This document shows, one piece after another, positions 11,998 through 23,219 of a stretch of DNA of 64,000 nt. How positions within the stretch are numbered: position 1 is the stretch's first letter; each line of letters starts with the position of its first letter. The notes beneath the pieces were generated by a model. It saw only the letters and a list, made by a program, of their open reading frames with translations, was not told where the DNA came from and did no database searches. The stretch covers positions 23,393,117-23,457,116 of the forward strand of contig NC_092352.1 of the NCBI RefSeq assembly GCF_963676685.1, read 5' to 3'. A program made the translations under genes and the position numbers. Source of the stretch: Mytilus edulis. Taxonomy: Eukaryota; Mollusca; Bivalvia; Mytilida; Mytilidae.

Positions 11998-12833
11998 ATC
12001 AATTACATTTTCAGGGAAATAGAGAAAAATTAAAAACGCCAACATTTTCCATAGCCTGTAATACAAGGGCAATAACGCATCTTAAGAGTCTATTGACAAT
12101 CTCGTTTTTTTTTTTTTGTACTTTGATTATGCCGTTATTTTTCTTGTTTGAACTGTTAAACATTCGTGACTATGGGACGGTGACGTGACAGCACAACATA
12201 AGAACAACTTTAATTTAGTTGAAAAAAAAGTATACTATGACTATACAGATTGGCACAATGCAAAAACAAAAAAGTGCATATAAAGAATAAAGACAAAAGA
12301 TAACAATCGGATCTAAGAATTCTAGCAGCTACTGAAGGCTAATTCCAAGAAAGTGTTGAAGTTATGATTGCCAGAAAAATGAAAATGATTACTATTGTAA
12401 TTTACAGGACATAACTCCTGCAACTATCTGATTTTGAGCCTTTAAGTAAATCAATTACAAGGGAAATGGGCCTTAGTTCCTTTGGGTCCACCTAAAAAAA
12501 TTCCAACATTTGGATTCGTTGCTAATTTGGTCTCGTTTTAAATATTTTTGAATTTTTGCCATTTAATATGTGCTTGATTGTAATGGCGTCTACTTGTGTC
12601 TACAAGTATGATTTACTTGTGTCTAATCCTAAGTTTCTGTATATTTTGTACTAAATTGTATCTCAAATTCTTTATCAAGGTTTTTTTTGTGTGATAATAG
12701 TCTTAAAATACATACTGATAAAGGTACACTATAACGATGCATTGTATGTTAATTATTAGAAATTATTCATTAAATACTAGCGTACATATAGAAATGTATT
12801 ATGCGTCTGCATATTCGTGTCAGAAAATACAAG
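11998..12833. other. No recognisable gene; 3' flank of receptor gene
   Basis: AT-rich sequence downstream of the minus-strand receptor gene, including a T run near 12107. The word GACAAAAGATAACAATCGGA near 12292 and nearby TAGCAGCTACTGA resemble words at 28775-28815 and 33490-33525, so a weak dispersed repeat may be present. I could not identify a convincing poly(A) signal for the receptor. Confidence 0.45.
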
Positions 12834-15800
12834 TTAGAACCTACTATTCCCAGTTTGATTGCCTGTTTCGCAGGGGCGTCTTTGGTTAGATGGTGCATTT
12901 GTTTCCCTGCAGAACAACTTCGACAAATCTTGTTTAAAATTTTTGTTGAGGAATGTGTATATGATTGGATTCACGCAACAATTACTATACCCGACTAATT
13001 TTAACGCGGTTAACTTAACACGATAAGATTTATCTATGGCAACGTACTCCGAATACAGTGCAAAGGTGAAAAACGGAAACCATAGCAACGTGAAAGATAA
13101 AAACAGTAGCATCAGCATTCGAATAACGCGTCTCTTTTGCTTGATGATGAGACCATGGTTTCTTGGATTGGCCAGAATATCTCCGATGGGCTGATGAATC
13201 CAGAGCCGATGACCTATTCGACCGTACGTGAACGCCATGATGACGACAGGTATCAGATAACAACCAATGTATTGAATCAGGGAATAAAGCCGTTGTGCGT
13301 TAATTACAGGGTAGGACGGGAATTCTTCCACACATATATATCTAATTCCGTCAAAAAATAGTAAACTATCTATAGTTGAAATTTTAAGCCTGATTTGAAG
13401 TTTTTGGTATAATAGATGTGGTATGACTATCAGCGTGGATACAATCCAAACCGAAATTACGGCGATAATCGCGGTTTTCTGTCTGTGTCTCTGTTGAGAA
13501 ATACTTGCTCGGCAAATGACAACATACCTACAAAATAATAAAAAGATTACCAAAATTTAAAGCTGTAATGGTCAGTTAATATATAAACTCCTGGCTATAC
13601 TATTTCATAAAAACTTACTGGTTCCATACATTTGTGTATATGATAAGCAGTAGCATGCCTTACCGTATGGTATCAGTTTATTCAAATAAAGGCTGTCTCT
13701 GCTGGTGGACTATTAGTCCCCGAGGGTATCACCAGCCCAGTAGCCAGTACTTCGGTACTGTCATGAAAATACGGATTTTTTGTGTTATTAAAATTTGCTG
13801 TTACAAAATATTAGAAATTATTATAAATTAAGGAATGTATCTCCCTCGTGCAAAGCTCTGATTCCTTTCACGAATTTGGCTATACTTTTTGGACCTTTTA
13901 GATTATAGCTCTTCATCTTTTATATAAGCTTTGGATTTCAAATATTTTGGCCACGAGCATCACTGAAGAGACATGTATTGTCGAAATGCGCATCTGGTGC
14001 AACAAACTTGGTACCGTTGATTTTATTACTACCACTGGGTCGATGCCTCTGCTGGTGGACTATTAGTCCCCGAGGGTATCACCAGCCCAGTAATGAAAAT
14101 ACGGATTTTTTGTGTTATTAAAATTTGCTGTTACAAAATATTAGAAATTATTATAAATTAAGGAATGTATCTCCCTCATGCAAAGCTCTGATTCCTTTAC
14201 CGAATTTGGCTATACTTTTTGGACCTTTTAGATTATAGCTCTTCATCTTTTATATAAGGATTTCAAATATTTTGGCCACGAGCATCACTGAAGAGACATG
14301 TATTGTCGAAATGCGCATCTGGTGCAACAAACTTGGTACCGTTGATTTTATTATATAACATTGGACTTCAAAACATTCAATAATTTTAAAATTAGTAAAA
14401 ATTAAAGACGTTACGCTATATTTTCTACAATAACCTAGAATAACTTTGGAAAAAAACGTGAAGTTTTTAAAATTGTCATCTGATGTCTAATATTTGAAAT
14501 GATAAAACATTTTCACATTTAACTTTTGTTAACAACAATACCTCATACGAGTTATTAATTGTAACACAGTATAACTGTTCAAATAATACGATGGAGTTCC
14601 GCTTCAAAAGATAGATAATTGATAAATAATCATTTTTGAGAAAAAAAATTAACGCCATATAAACTTGTCTTTATAAATTTTTGACACAAACATAAAATTA
14701 AAATTTAAACATAATAAAAACTCGAGAAAAATAAAGACGTCTCTTGTTAAGACACTTATGTCACTGATGCTGTCAACATATCGGAGTTTTATTTGGGACG
14801 ACATGAAATGCAGGTTTAAATGGTTTTTAAAATCATATTTTGTTAACTTTACAGCTTTATCTTTAAAAAAAGTCAGACTGAAATAGAATGAAATTCAAAA
14901 CAGTGTGGCTGTGGCCATTGATTGACACATTAAATTCATCCATTGACTAGGACAATTTATGTGAACATTTGTCTGTAACGACCACTGTTAACGACGTACC
15001 TACGATAGACATTTCAACTGTGGGGTCACCAAAGGTTTCTTAACGCCTTTAATTATAAAATAATTCGAAAAATTAATCAGGAATAACCTTTATGTTTTGA
15101 TTTATATAATTGATATAAATCAAAACATTGTTATTTCTGATTAATTTTTCGAATTACTTTATTAAGGTGTTGAGAACCTTTGGTGACCCCATAGTTTAAG
15201 TGTCTTTAAAAAGTACATAGTGAGCAGTGGTCGTTACATAAAAACGTTCACGTAAATTGTCCCAGTCAATGGATGATTTTAATGTGTCAATCAATGGCCA
15301 CAGCCACACTGCTTTGAATTTCATTCTATATTACGGACGAACTTTCAAATAATAGACATGAGATCATGACAAGTTTTTCTAACGTCTTTTATTTTGACCA
15401 ATACAACTTTGTACTTGTTTGGCTTTATATCTATTTTGATATGAGCGTCACTGATGAGTCTTATGTAGACGAAACGCGCGTCTGGCGTACTAAATTATAA
15501 TCCTGGTACTTTTGATAACTATTTACAGAGAATTAGCTTCCTGATTATTTATTTTTATCTTAAACATTGAATCGTCGTACATGTAAATTCTATTTCATTT
15601 GGCGATCATACCACATCTTCCTATTGAGACACATTTCTTAGGAGGTTAACACGACTTAATTTTAGTAGAAAGATCGACATCAGAACTAATGGGGTTATTT
15701 GTTGTGGTGACTTACCTGTCTATTGCAATAGCTAGTAAGGTGAAGATACTTGAAATAACAGTACATCCTTGTATATAATTAGTAAACTTGCACAAAGCTT

Positions 15801-16263
15801 CACCTGTCTTACCACCCGTCATCCATTCATTAACCACGGTAAAGTATAGCTGAAACGGCATGTTTAATGTAGCTATAAGTAAATCACTGATGGCAAGTGA
15901 CAGTATGTAAATGTCAGTCACTGTTTTCAGTTTTCGACTTTTCACTGAAACGGCGATAACCAAGCTGTTTCCAACAACAGAAAAGAAAATTATCACAACA
16001 AACAGGACAAAAAATATGTCGGTCAGATATTTTGGATGTGGCTCCGGAAGTAAGCGATCTACAGGAATAACAAAACTAACAACCTTTTCCTGTGCACCGG
16101 TCGTAGTACTGTAACCAACCAGACTTGTTGCAGCACTATCATGTCGCAGGGTTGATAATGTAGTATGTGAAATGGTTGGAGTAACTTGCAAATCATTAGA
16201 CTGCATCGTAATCTTTTCAAAACTTAGATATCCAGCATAAACTTCTATCCAAATGAAAACCAA
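12834..16263 (-). CDS. Class A (rhodopsin-family) G-protein-coupled receptor, peptide-receptor-like, two exons
   Basis: Exons 16263-15716 and 13527-12834, GT-AG intron of 2188 bp, joined in phase to 413 residues. The predicted product has an extracellular N-terminus of about 80 residues without an obvious signal peptide, then seven hydrophobic segments. Family landmarks: GN98-99 in helix 1, LAISD127LL in helix 2, C158 before helix 3, DRY at 182-184, a cysteine in the second extracellular loop (RYICVEEF), LLWFPFF in helix 6 in place of CWxP, and NPIIY at 369-373 in helix 7, followed by a short tail with a possible palmitoylated cysteine (KLFCRE). The intron falls between bases 2 and 3 of the arginine codon of DRY. 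The overall style suits neuropeptide receptors, but I cannot name the ligand. An alternative start is Met20; further 5' non-coding exons could lie upstream. Confidence 0.9.
13690..14352 (+). repeat. Tandem pair of a dispersed repeat in receptor intron
   Basis: Two head-to-tail copies begin at about 13696 and 14047 with CTGCTGGTGGACTATTAGTC, run through GAAGAGACATGTATTGTCGA and end with ACTTGGTACCGTTGATTTTA. The link between them is CTACCACTGGGTCGATGC. Copy 2 lacks about 22 bases present in copy 1 (after CCAGCCCAGTA) and has a small deletion near 14258. Both sit in the receptor intron. Confidence 0.85.
14883..15329. repeat. 447-bp fold-back element (MITE-like) in receptor intron
   Basis: The left arm starts ATAGAATGAAATTCAAA and contains GTGGCTGTGGCCATTGATTG and GGGGTCACCAAAGGTTTCTT. 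The right arm contains the complements in reverse order and ends TTTGAATTTCATTCTAT. The arms, each about 220 bases, meet at an AT-rich centre near 15105 (TTTATATAATTGATATAAA). Pairing covers nearly the entire length with few mismatches. No transposase gene is inside. Confidence 0.88.
15395..15530 (+). repeat. Dispersed repeat (GAGCGTCACTGATGAGTCTT family)
   Basis: Contains ACTTTGTACTTGTTTGGCTT, GAGCGTCACTGATGAGTCTT, GTAGACGAAACGCGCGTCTG and AATCCTGGTACTTTTGATAA. Related sequences are at 20690-20790, 23330-23445, 26690-26815 and, inverted, 31818-31900. I remember this as very abundant in mussel DNA. Confidence 0.75.
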
Positions 16264-16980
16264 AAAGACTAACTCAGAGAAGTTTAGATTATGAGTCAGT
16301 TTAGCAAGGTTAACAAGTTTTCATTTTTATCAAAATAACAACAGCATATTGAAAATAAACATTTTTATTAATAAAATGCTTTTATCGGGTTCCTATGCAA
16401 CCAATAAAATATATCTGTCGTTTTTATGTTGGCTAATTGTTTAAGTCAATATACTCAAGATTCAACAGTAATATAGAAAGTTTTGTATCATTCATTTCTA
16501 GGAGTTTTTCAATTAATCCCAGATGGCTTATATAGTTCAAGTGTTGTTTTTCAATAATATGCGAAGTGCATGGGCGTAAAATAAATTAATTTAAGAGGGA
16601 TACATATACAAAAAGGCCTAAGTTCTAAGTCAGGAAAAAAAACAATGATTATGTTTTAAAAAGGAAAAAACATATTTTTCCAATGATTTTATAGTCGAAT
16701 TGTAACAGTTTTCTTCGCTTTTCTGTCAATATATTAGAATAATAGGTTGACTATGTTTAGGTTTTTTCATCCACGTTTTAATTTCTTTAGCTCATCAGTG
16801 TAAGTTTTTATTTTCAAAATGACACTTTTTCGGCTTATTGGCATTGAAGGTTTATTTTGGTCAACCGTTTAGATCGATTTCTCCAAACTGGTGACAAGTG
16901 ATCATCGCAAAGGATTGTTATGTTGTCTATTTAGATGTGGAAATACGCATACGCGTCCAGACTGGACGGGATCATTCATC
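16264..16980. other. No recognisable gene; 5' flank of receptor gene
   Basis: AT-rich DNA upstream of the receptor start. Any promoter or 5' non-coding exon of the receptor would lie here, but I saw no clear TATA box on the minus strand. Confidence 0.4.
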
Positions 16981-16999
16981 AAGTGCCTAGTATAAGCAG

Positions 17000-18260
17000 C
17001 TATATACAAGGTATAGTGTTACACTCTTTACGCTGTAAAGAATTCTTACAACCGCTTCTTCAGGTGACCTGTTGCAAAGCCAAATTTCTGTCCTTTTTTC
17101 AGTTTAGAATTTACGTCCGTCATCCCTGTCGAATCTTAAAGGTAACTCTGGCATTGGAACAGTTGAGTCGACCATCTAAACTAACATAAACACTGGGATA
17201 TAGTTCCCTGAGTTGTCTGGAGGTGGAGGATAGAAACCAACAATAGTGTCTTGAGCTCCGCTCCCAAAGCATTCACAGTATCAATGATCTTGGTTAGCAT
17301 AACACGGGTACCAGGAGATAACTGAATATTCTGACGTAAACCTCCAATGTAACTTGGATTATCTGGCATCTAAACTTTGAACTGTCCAGTACAATGCTCT
17401 ACATCCATGTCATGAGCTTCAATGGTGTACACAGGGTGACCAGTAGATGCAAGGTGCTTTTCATTATGTTGTTCCACTTTACTGTTGTGAAACATGGATG
17501 AAATTTGTAGGAAACTGTGGGTCATCTGTTGTAACCTGTTTATGACTTGTCATCTTTGGTGTGTCTTTTAGTTCTGATGCGACTTAAGAGGTTAGCAAAT
17601 TCTATGTCATCTTTCTGTAGTATGATCTTGTTGGGCATTGTTATGTGGAAGTGTTACCATAAAGATCCATACAATCGCATTTTAGGGCTTTCAGGCAATA
17701 CACACACTTGTCTTTGATCAACAGGTGGCAGTTGATCAAGGTCCTCAAGCACAATAACTAATACACAACCAAAAAGACTTTCTTACTTTGGCTTTCCTAT
17801 AATTTCTGTTTAGCGGTTATGTACAGTCATAAGGCCTTCACTCCCTAACATTAATATTACATCAATGATGGTGCATTTATAATTGGTGAACTTCACTCTC
17901 AATGATGACAGAGTCTTGTGGGAACACGAGTCTAATCCTGACATGATATTGAAGGCTGTGTGAAAAGTCTGCCCATGGATTTTCCTTGCGGCAGTGCCAG
18001 TTGTTACTATCAAGAGACATACTTTTTTTCGGGCTTCTCAACTTAGGACCTCAACATTTCGGTGATCATTTGGTACAGTGCTTTAATTAAATAGTTTTAC
18101 CAGATCTAGCCCACCTGAGATGAGTATCAATATCTGCTCTGGTTCTTCTCCTGTTGATACACATGTCAACGTCTAGAAACACAACTCATGTACTCTACTG
18201 AAGATCATCCGTTGTTTCTCGTTGAGAAATTTCATTATCGGTAGTTACTCTCTGTGTGGC
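17000..18260 (-). pseudogene. Decayed PIF1-type helicase domain of a Helitron-like element
   Basis: Read on the minus strand with several frameshifts and stops, the motif order of a PIF1 superfamily 1 helicase appears. NEKQRMIFSRVHELC (near 18220) is a start-of-domain match. A ruined Walker A region follows (ILISGGLDLVKLFN). Next come TTGTAARKIHGQTFHTAFNI (about 18000-17940), TIIDVILMLGSEGL in place of the IIDE Walker B (about 17875-17835) and VLEDLDQLPPV in place of GDxxQLPPV (about 17755-17725). RLYGSLW, KDDIEFANLLSRIRT and GGLRQNIQLSPGTRVMLTK (about 17350-17300) complete the order. Loss of the Walker A GKT and of the acidic Walker B residue means it cannot be a working ATPase. Helitron Rep-helicases and free-standing PIF1 copies share these motifs; the upstream N-terminal remnant favours a Helitron. 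Confidence 0.8.
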
Positions 18261-19189
18261 ATCATTGACTGCTGTCGCTCTGAAGTCAAACAACTTGTGA
18301 TTTGAAGGACTTATAGTGTTGAGGTCCAGGGTGGTTGCCTGGATCAGGTATGTATACTTCTCAGCAGCGGTAGATCCTTCCGCTAGTTGTTCATCCCTCT
18401 GCTGTTCATTTTCTTTATTTCAGCTATTTTAGCCCATGCATCCTCAGATGAACACTTTTCTTCGATGTTCATATGCCATTTCAACAATTTCAGAATGTTT
18501 CTAAAATCTAGTTGTGTTGCTGAATATCGCTTTTTTCTTGTGGACTATGGTGTGGAAAGAGCCATCATTGTCAATAAGTTGTTTCTTTTTCCTGTAGGGA
18601 ACATACAGCATTAACTCTTTTCAGGCTGATGTCCCTCTGAATAACGATGTCATAATTGCCAAGTACATCACCATTATTAAAATCTACAGTCCTCTGCTTG
18701 AGAACATTTTTATTATTCACATTATTTTGTTTTTTTCTCATGTACTGCTTGGTTGAAATCCCTTGTCATGTCATCTGCCAAGTTTGCATAGATCAACGAC
18801 TATGCCCTCAATCACTGATCACGTCACGGATATATTACTTATTATGACACGCTATAAGAAACAAAGACACCTTAAAATAAGGTGTTACTTGTTAGAGAAC
18901 TTAAATAAAACAATGCAATGCGTGAGAAACAACATTACTACACAATGTTACTAGTTATTACATTTTCAAATTAAAAGCTCGTTGACAAGGCTCAAGCTTT
19001 GTAATTCGAAAATGTAACTTTATGTGTGTAGAAATTTCTTCTAGCTGCCATATATATTCAAATAGACATTTTCTAGTTTAGAATTAATTCGTTATACTAT
19101 CTGAATTTAACCATTAAATGCAAGTGGAAGTTTCTCTGTTTGCTAAAAAATTCGCAATATCTTTTCAATAAGATGATTACTGTCCTTGT
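18261..19189 (-). other. Linker between Helitron N-terminal and helicase remnants
   Basis: No intact frame. A short readable stretch just upstream of the helicase remnant (HKLFDFRATAVNDATQRV on the minus strand, about 18300-18240) suggests the decayed gene continues. A palindromic word pair TCAAATTAAAAGCTCG / CAAGCTTTGTAATTCG lies near 18965-19010. No HUH motif was recognised. Confidence 0.4.
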
Positions 19190-20190
19190 TGTCATGATCT
19201 TGAAGAATTTCGTTGGTTGTTGTTCATTTCCAAGTATTGCCTGATTGCTATGTTGTCCTACATCTGTGGTAATATAAGTGGATGATTGTTCATAATCTTT
19301 AGTAGATTCATGATCTGGTTCAGTTTTAACATTCTCCTCTGTTGTTTCTTTTGCATTGTTTTCTGCTGCATTACTTCTTGTATTATGTTCTATATTCAGT
19401 GCATTACTTCTTTCCCTTTAATTTCAATAGAATGAATCCCATGTCGCCCATGTCGGATGACAATGAAGCACTTGTTTGAACAATATCAACAAGTACATTG
19501 ACAACCAATCCAACAACTGCCTTATGCTTTCCTCTTAGTAAATTCTTTAGTTTCACAAACGGTATTCTTTTTGCTATTATTCTAGCTTCCAGGTCTGAGA
19601 GAAATTTTGTTTTCTTGTAATAAAGACCGCTGAAATGTATTTCATGTCATGCCCTCTGTCAAACACTGAAGTAATATTTCCTTTGTGCAATTACAGGAGA
19701 TCGCACGTTAAATGGATTGTCTACACAGGAGTCTGTGGTATATGTACATGTGTATGTAGGTCCATCGTGAATAGATTTCTGGAACTCTTTCAAAATATTG
19801 GAAAAGACTTGATGGTGTTGTCCTTTCTGAGTTTTCTGAGTTTTGTCTTGTATTATATCAGCAGAAACTTGATATTCTGTCCGTTTTGAGCGTCTGTTTT
19901 TATTGAAAGTGTATCAGTTACTTGATTAGCTATAACTTTGTCTTCTGCTAATTTTGATCGCCTGTTTTGTGATGAAAGTTTTTAGTTAATTGATCAGCTA
20001 CAATTGGTCTTGGATCGTTTTGATCTCCTGTTTTGTTTTAAAAAGGTATCTGATCTTGTTTTTCTTTTATCAGGTGTTCGTTTAGACCTGATTACCTGTT
20101 GTACTTTAGGGTTAGTTACTTGTCTGCCTTCACTTGATTTTCTGTTCGTTTTGATCAACGTAATCTGTACGATAATTTACGTTTGAAGTT
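19190..20190 (-). pseudogene. Decayed N-terminal part of a Helitron-like protein
   Basis: On the minus strand, with stops and frameshifts, the sequence reads through basic repeats (NRRSKRSK, NRRSKLAE, NRRSKRTEYQVSADI; about 20045-19850). It then gives ILKEFQKSIHDGPTYTCTYT (about 19800-19740) and LEARIIAKRIPFVKLKNLLR (about 19595-19535), GKHKAVVGLVVNVLVDIVQ, and an acidic linker including TTEENVKTEPDHESTKDYEQ. This order resembles the region before the Rep domain in animal Helitron proteins (LEERLIAxRIPFMKL and 'VNVPVDI' style motifs, from memory). The Rep (HUH) domain itself was not found between here and the helicase remnant, so an internal deletion is likely. Confidence 0.65.
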
Positions 20191-20559
20191 GGATTCATAA
20201 CAAACTGGACATATATATATTATAGTTAATTGCTATTAATAAGTATTGTGTTTAAATGCAATATCATTATTTAGTTCTATTATAATCTTTAATCAATCCT
20301 AATTCTATCTTACTTTTGAGATATAGTTTTTTATATGTGACGTCATTCTTCTGCTGTTTCAGAAATTTCATAAATTCAAATGTGACGTAATTTTTAATGT
20401 CTTTTTCACAATCGTGACGTCATTTTCACGATTTACTGCGTTGAGGCCTGGACTGAGTCGGGTGTGTCTATTCTGTGTTGGTCTGTGCATTATGTTTTCG
20501 TGTTTGTTTTCTGTAATGAGTTAATACTTCAGTTTCATTATGTATATCTGTTATAATAT

Positions 20560-21335
20560 TCATTTGATAAAATTTACTGTTTGCAATAGCATTAATTGTT
20601 CTAAATAATAAGGATGTTCTTATCCCAAGCATAAAAAAATAGCCGTATTTGACACAGCCTTTTTCAACTTTTGATCTTCAGTGCTGTACAACTTTGTACT
20701 TTTTTCGCTTTCGATCTTTTATATCTGGGCGTCACTGGTGAGTCTTGTGTGGACGAGGCGCGTTTTTGACGTATTGAATTTTAAACCTGATGCTTTTTGT
20801 TATTCATTAATCATGTGTTTCTCTGTCTAATACGTTCTCCTATTTATTTGTATTGTAGTCCTGTAATATTATGTTGTCATTTCAATGTTATATTTAACAT
20901 AGCCATTGAAGTGCGAGGTTTGGCATGCCACAAAACCAGGTTCAACCCACCATTTTTTCCTTTAAAAATGTCCTGTACCAAGCCAGGAATATGGCCATTG
21001 TTATATTATTGTTCGTTTCTGTTTGTGTTACATTTTAACGTTGCGTCGTTTGTTTTCTCTTATTTTTGAGTGTAATTTCACATTTCGATAAGACGTGTCA
21101 CGGTACTTGTCTATCCCAAATTCATGTATTTGGTTTTGATGTTATATTTGTTATTCTCGTGGGATTTTGTCTGATGCTTGGTCCGTTTCTGTGTGTGTTA
21201 CATTTTAGTATTGTGTCGTTGTTCTCGTATATTTAATGCATTTCCCTCGGTTTAAGTTTGTTACCCCGATTTTGGTTTTTGTCCATGGATTTATGAGTTT
21301 TGAACAGTGGTATACTACTGTTGCCTTTATTGATC
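20560..21335 (+). repeat. Dispersed 0.76-kb repeat, copy 1
   Basis: Starts near GATAAAATTTACTG, contains AATAATAAGGATGTTCTTAT, GGGCGTCACTGGTGAGTCTT, CCACAAAACCAGGTTCAACC, GACGTGTCACGGTACTTG and ends near AACAGTGGTATACTACTGTT. A second copy with the same order is at 23220-23990, in direct orientation 2.66 kb downstream. Confidence 0.85.
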
Positions 21336-23219
21336 GTCTGTTTTGTTTTGAAAAGGGACACCATTTTGTTGCCATTTTCCTTTGTTCTGGTCTCTTTTAT
21401 AAGCTAAGCTAAAATTGCAGCATTTTGTTTCTTTCTCTGTCAGAAGACATTTGACTACTATTTCTTTTTGATATCGATCTTGCTTTTGCAATTCTTTTTT
21501 TCATTCTTTTTTCAATTATTATAGATAATTTAGGATTCATTTTTTTTCACATTTGACTGTCTCTTTTTCTTTTGTGTCAGACGAATTGGTTGTTGAATTG
21601 TTTTTCTCAAGTTTGAATATACGTTTTGTTGTTGCTCATTTGTAGTGAAGTTCCTCTGAATTGGTGTAGTATTAGTTACAGGTACTGTATATGTTTTGTT
21701 TGGTAAATCTTTGATGGTATAGTTAACTTTTTCTGTCGTTTTCTTGCAGCCATTATTAACTACGCTTATCGTTAAATAACAACGACTCAATGACAGAGAA
21801 GTTTACCACAACTAACTCAAGATAACAGAGAAAAATGTCCATCAATTATCGAGTTTCGACAAGGTCAATACGTTGTATATAGAAGACATTTGTGTTTAAT
21901 AAATTGAATGCAACTTTTCCCCTGTGTAATACTGGTTACTTCAAGCATTCTTGTCAAATTTTGTCAAATCAGTTCAATAGTTTGAAAAAAATCTAGTATA
22001 ATGAAAGACGACACCTACATCGATTCGAGCAAAATTTCTTCAACAAATCCAAACCAAGCCGCATCAAGATAGAATATAGCGTGGACCAATAAATGATCAA
22101 ATATTAATCTCACCTTCCTTCAAACAGTTGAAAATGATACAAAAGATAATTTTAGGAAGATAAATACCACTAATGGACCTTTTTGTCTTCTTTATAAGGT
22201 CTCTTTTGATTAATTTATACCTCTCATTTCCTCAAAATTTCAACTTTTCAGGCCAATAAATGAAAATAATAGGACAATTTCCATTCATTAATGACAGGAA
22301 TGTTATAAGAAATGAGTAGTTGAATTATTCAAGCAAAATGAACAATCCATATAAAAGTTTACTGTCTCAAAGGAGGTTTCAATAAGTCCTTGCATAAAAA
22401 TTAAATTTACACCGCGTTCCAGAGAGGGACATAAAAGTCTTCTCTTTTAGTGAATAATTTGTTTTTACAGCATTAAAAATAATTTCATTGACTTATAACT
22501 ATATATTTATTAAAGTATTTCCTAGGAAAATGTTTGATCATAGCAGAATATAAGAAATAAGGAGAAAAAGCTCCCCAAAACACTAAGTATGGCTTGTTCT
22601 GTCAAGTGAATATTCATGGTAGAGTCCTATTTCAAGGAAATTTTCTCATATAATGTGTTTTGGAGACTCAATCAACTCAGAATATTTCATTTTTTGTAAT
22701 ATTTCACTTAAATAGCAAGAAATTTTAACACATGAGAGTATATATATATATATACGTACTCACAAGGTCAAAGGTGCAAGTATAGCTTTCCATATAAGGT
22801 GTAATGCCACCATTTATTTTCCCTAATTAGTCTTTGTTAAATTTGCACTTTTCAAAAAAATGTGCAGAATTTATCTTTATTTCAACTAAAGAAAAACTTG
22901 GCATGAGTAAAGTTTTATCCCGTCTAGTACTGTAGTAAACACTTCACATAACATTTCATTGCATATAAGAAAATAACCATCACTGGAAGTTAACCAATCA
23001 AATTTCTCCCCTTATTCAACTTGTGTTTAAGATTTAGTAACCATGTTACCTCAAGTTTACAAAATATTCTATAGAAACCCCAAATAAAAAGAAAATGGGG
23101 ATTTGAAATACCCAAGACGTATGTTTATGACACAGAAATGTTTAACTGCAATAAAATATAGGATTAATTACCTACAACTGTCAAATTCAATATTATTTCG
23201 ACCTATTTTACATAGTCAT
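21336..23219. other. Unique-looking AT-rich stretch between repeat copies
   Basis: An 86-codon minus-strand frame (21790-21530) ends in a lysine-rich tail. It lies on the same strand as, and upstream of, the Helitron remnant, but I recognise no domain and do not call it a gene. A (TA)n run is at 22739-22755. Nothing else supportable. Confidence 0.4.

Noticed and set aside
16500-21800. Helitron termini around the helicase remnant
   Set aside because: No convincing 5' TC or 3' hairpin plus CTRR could be fixed by eye in this AT-rich sequence; the element boundaries are left open.
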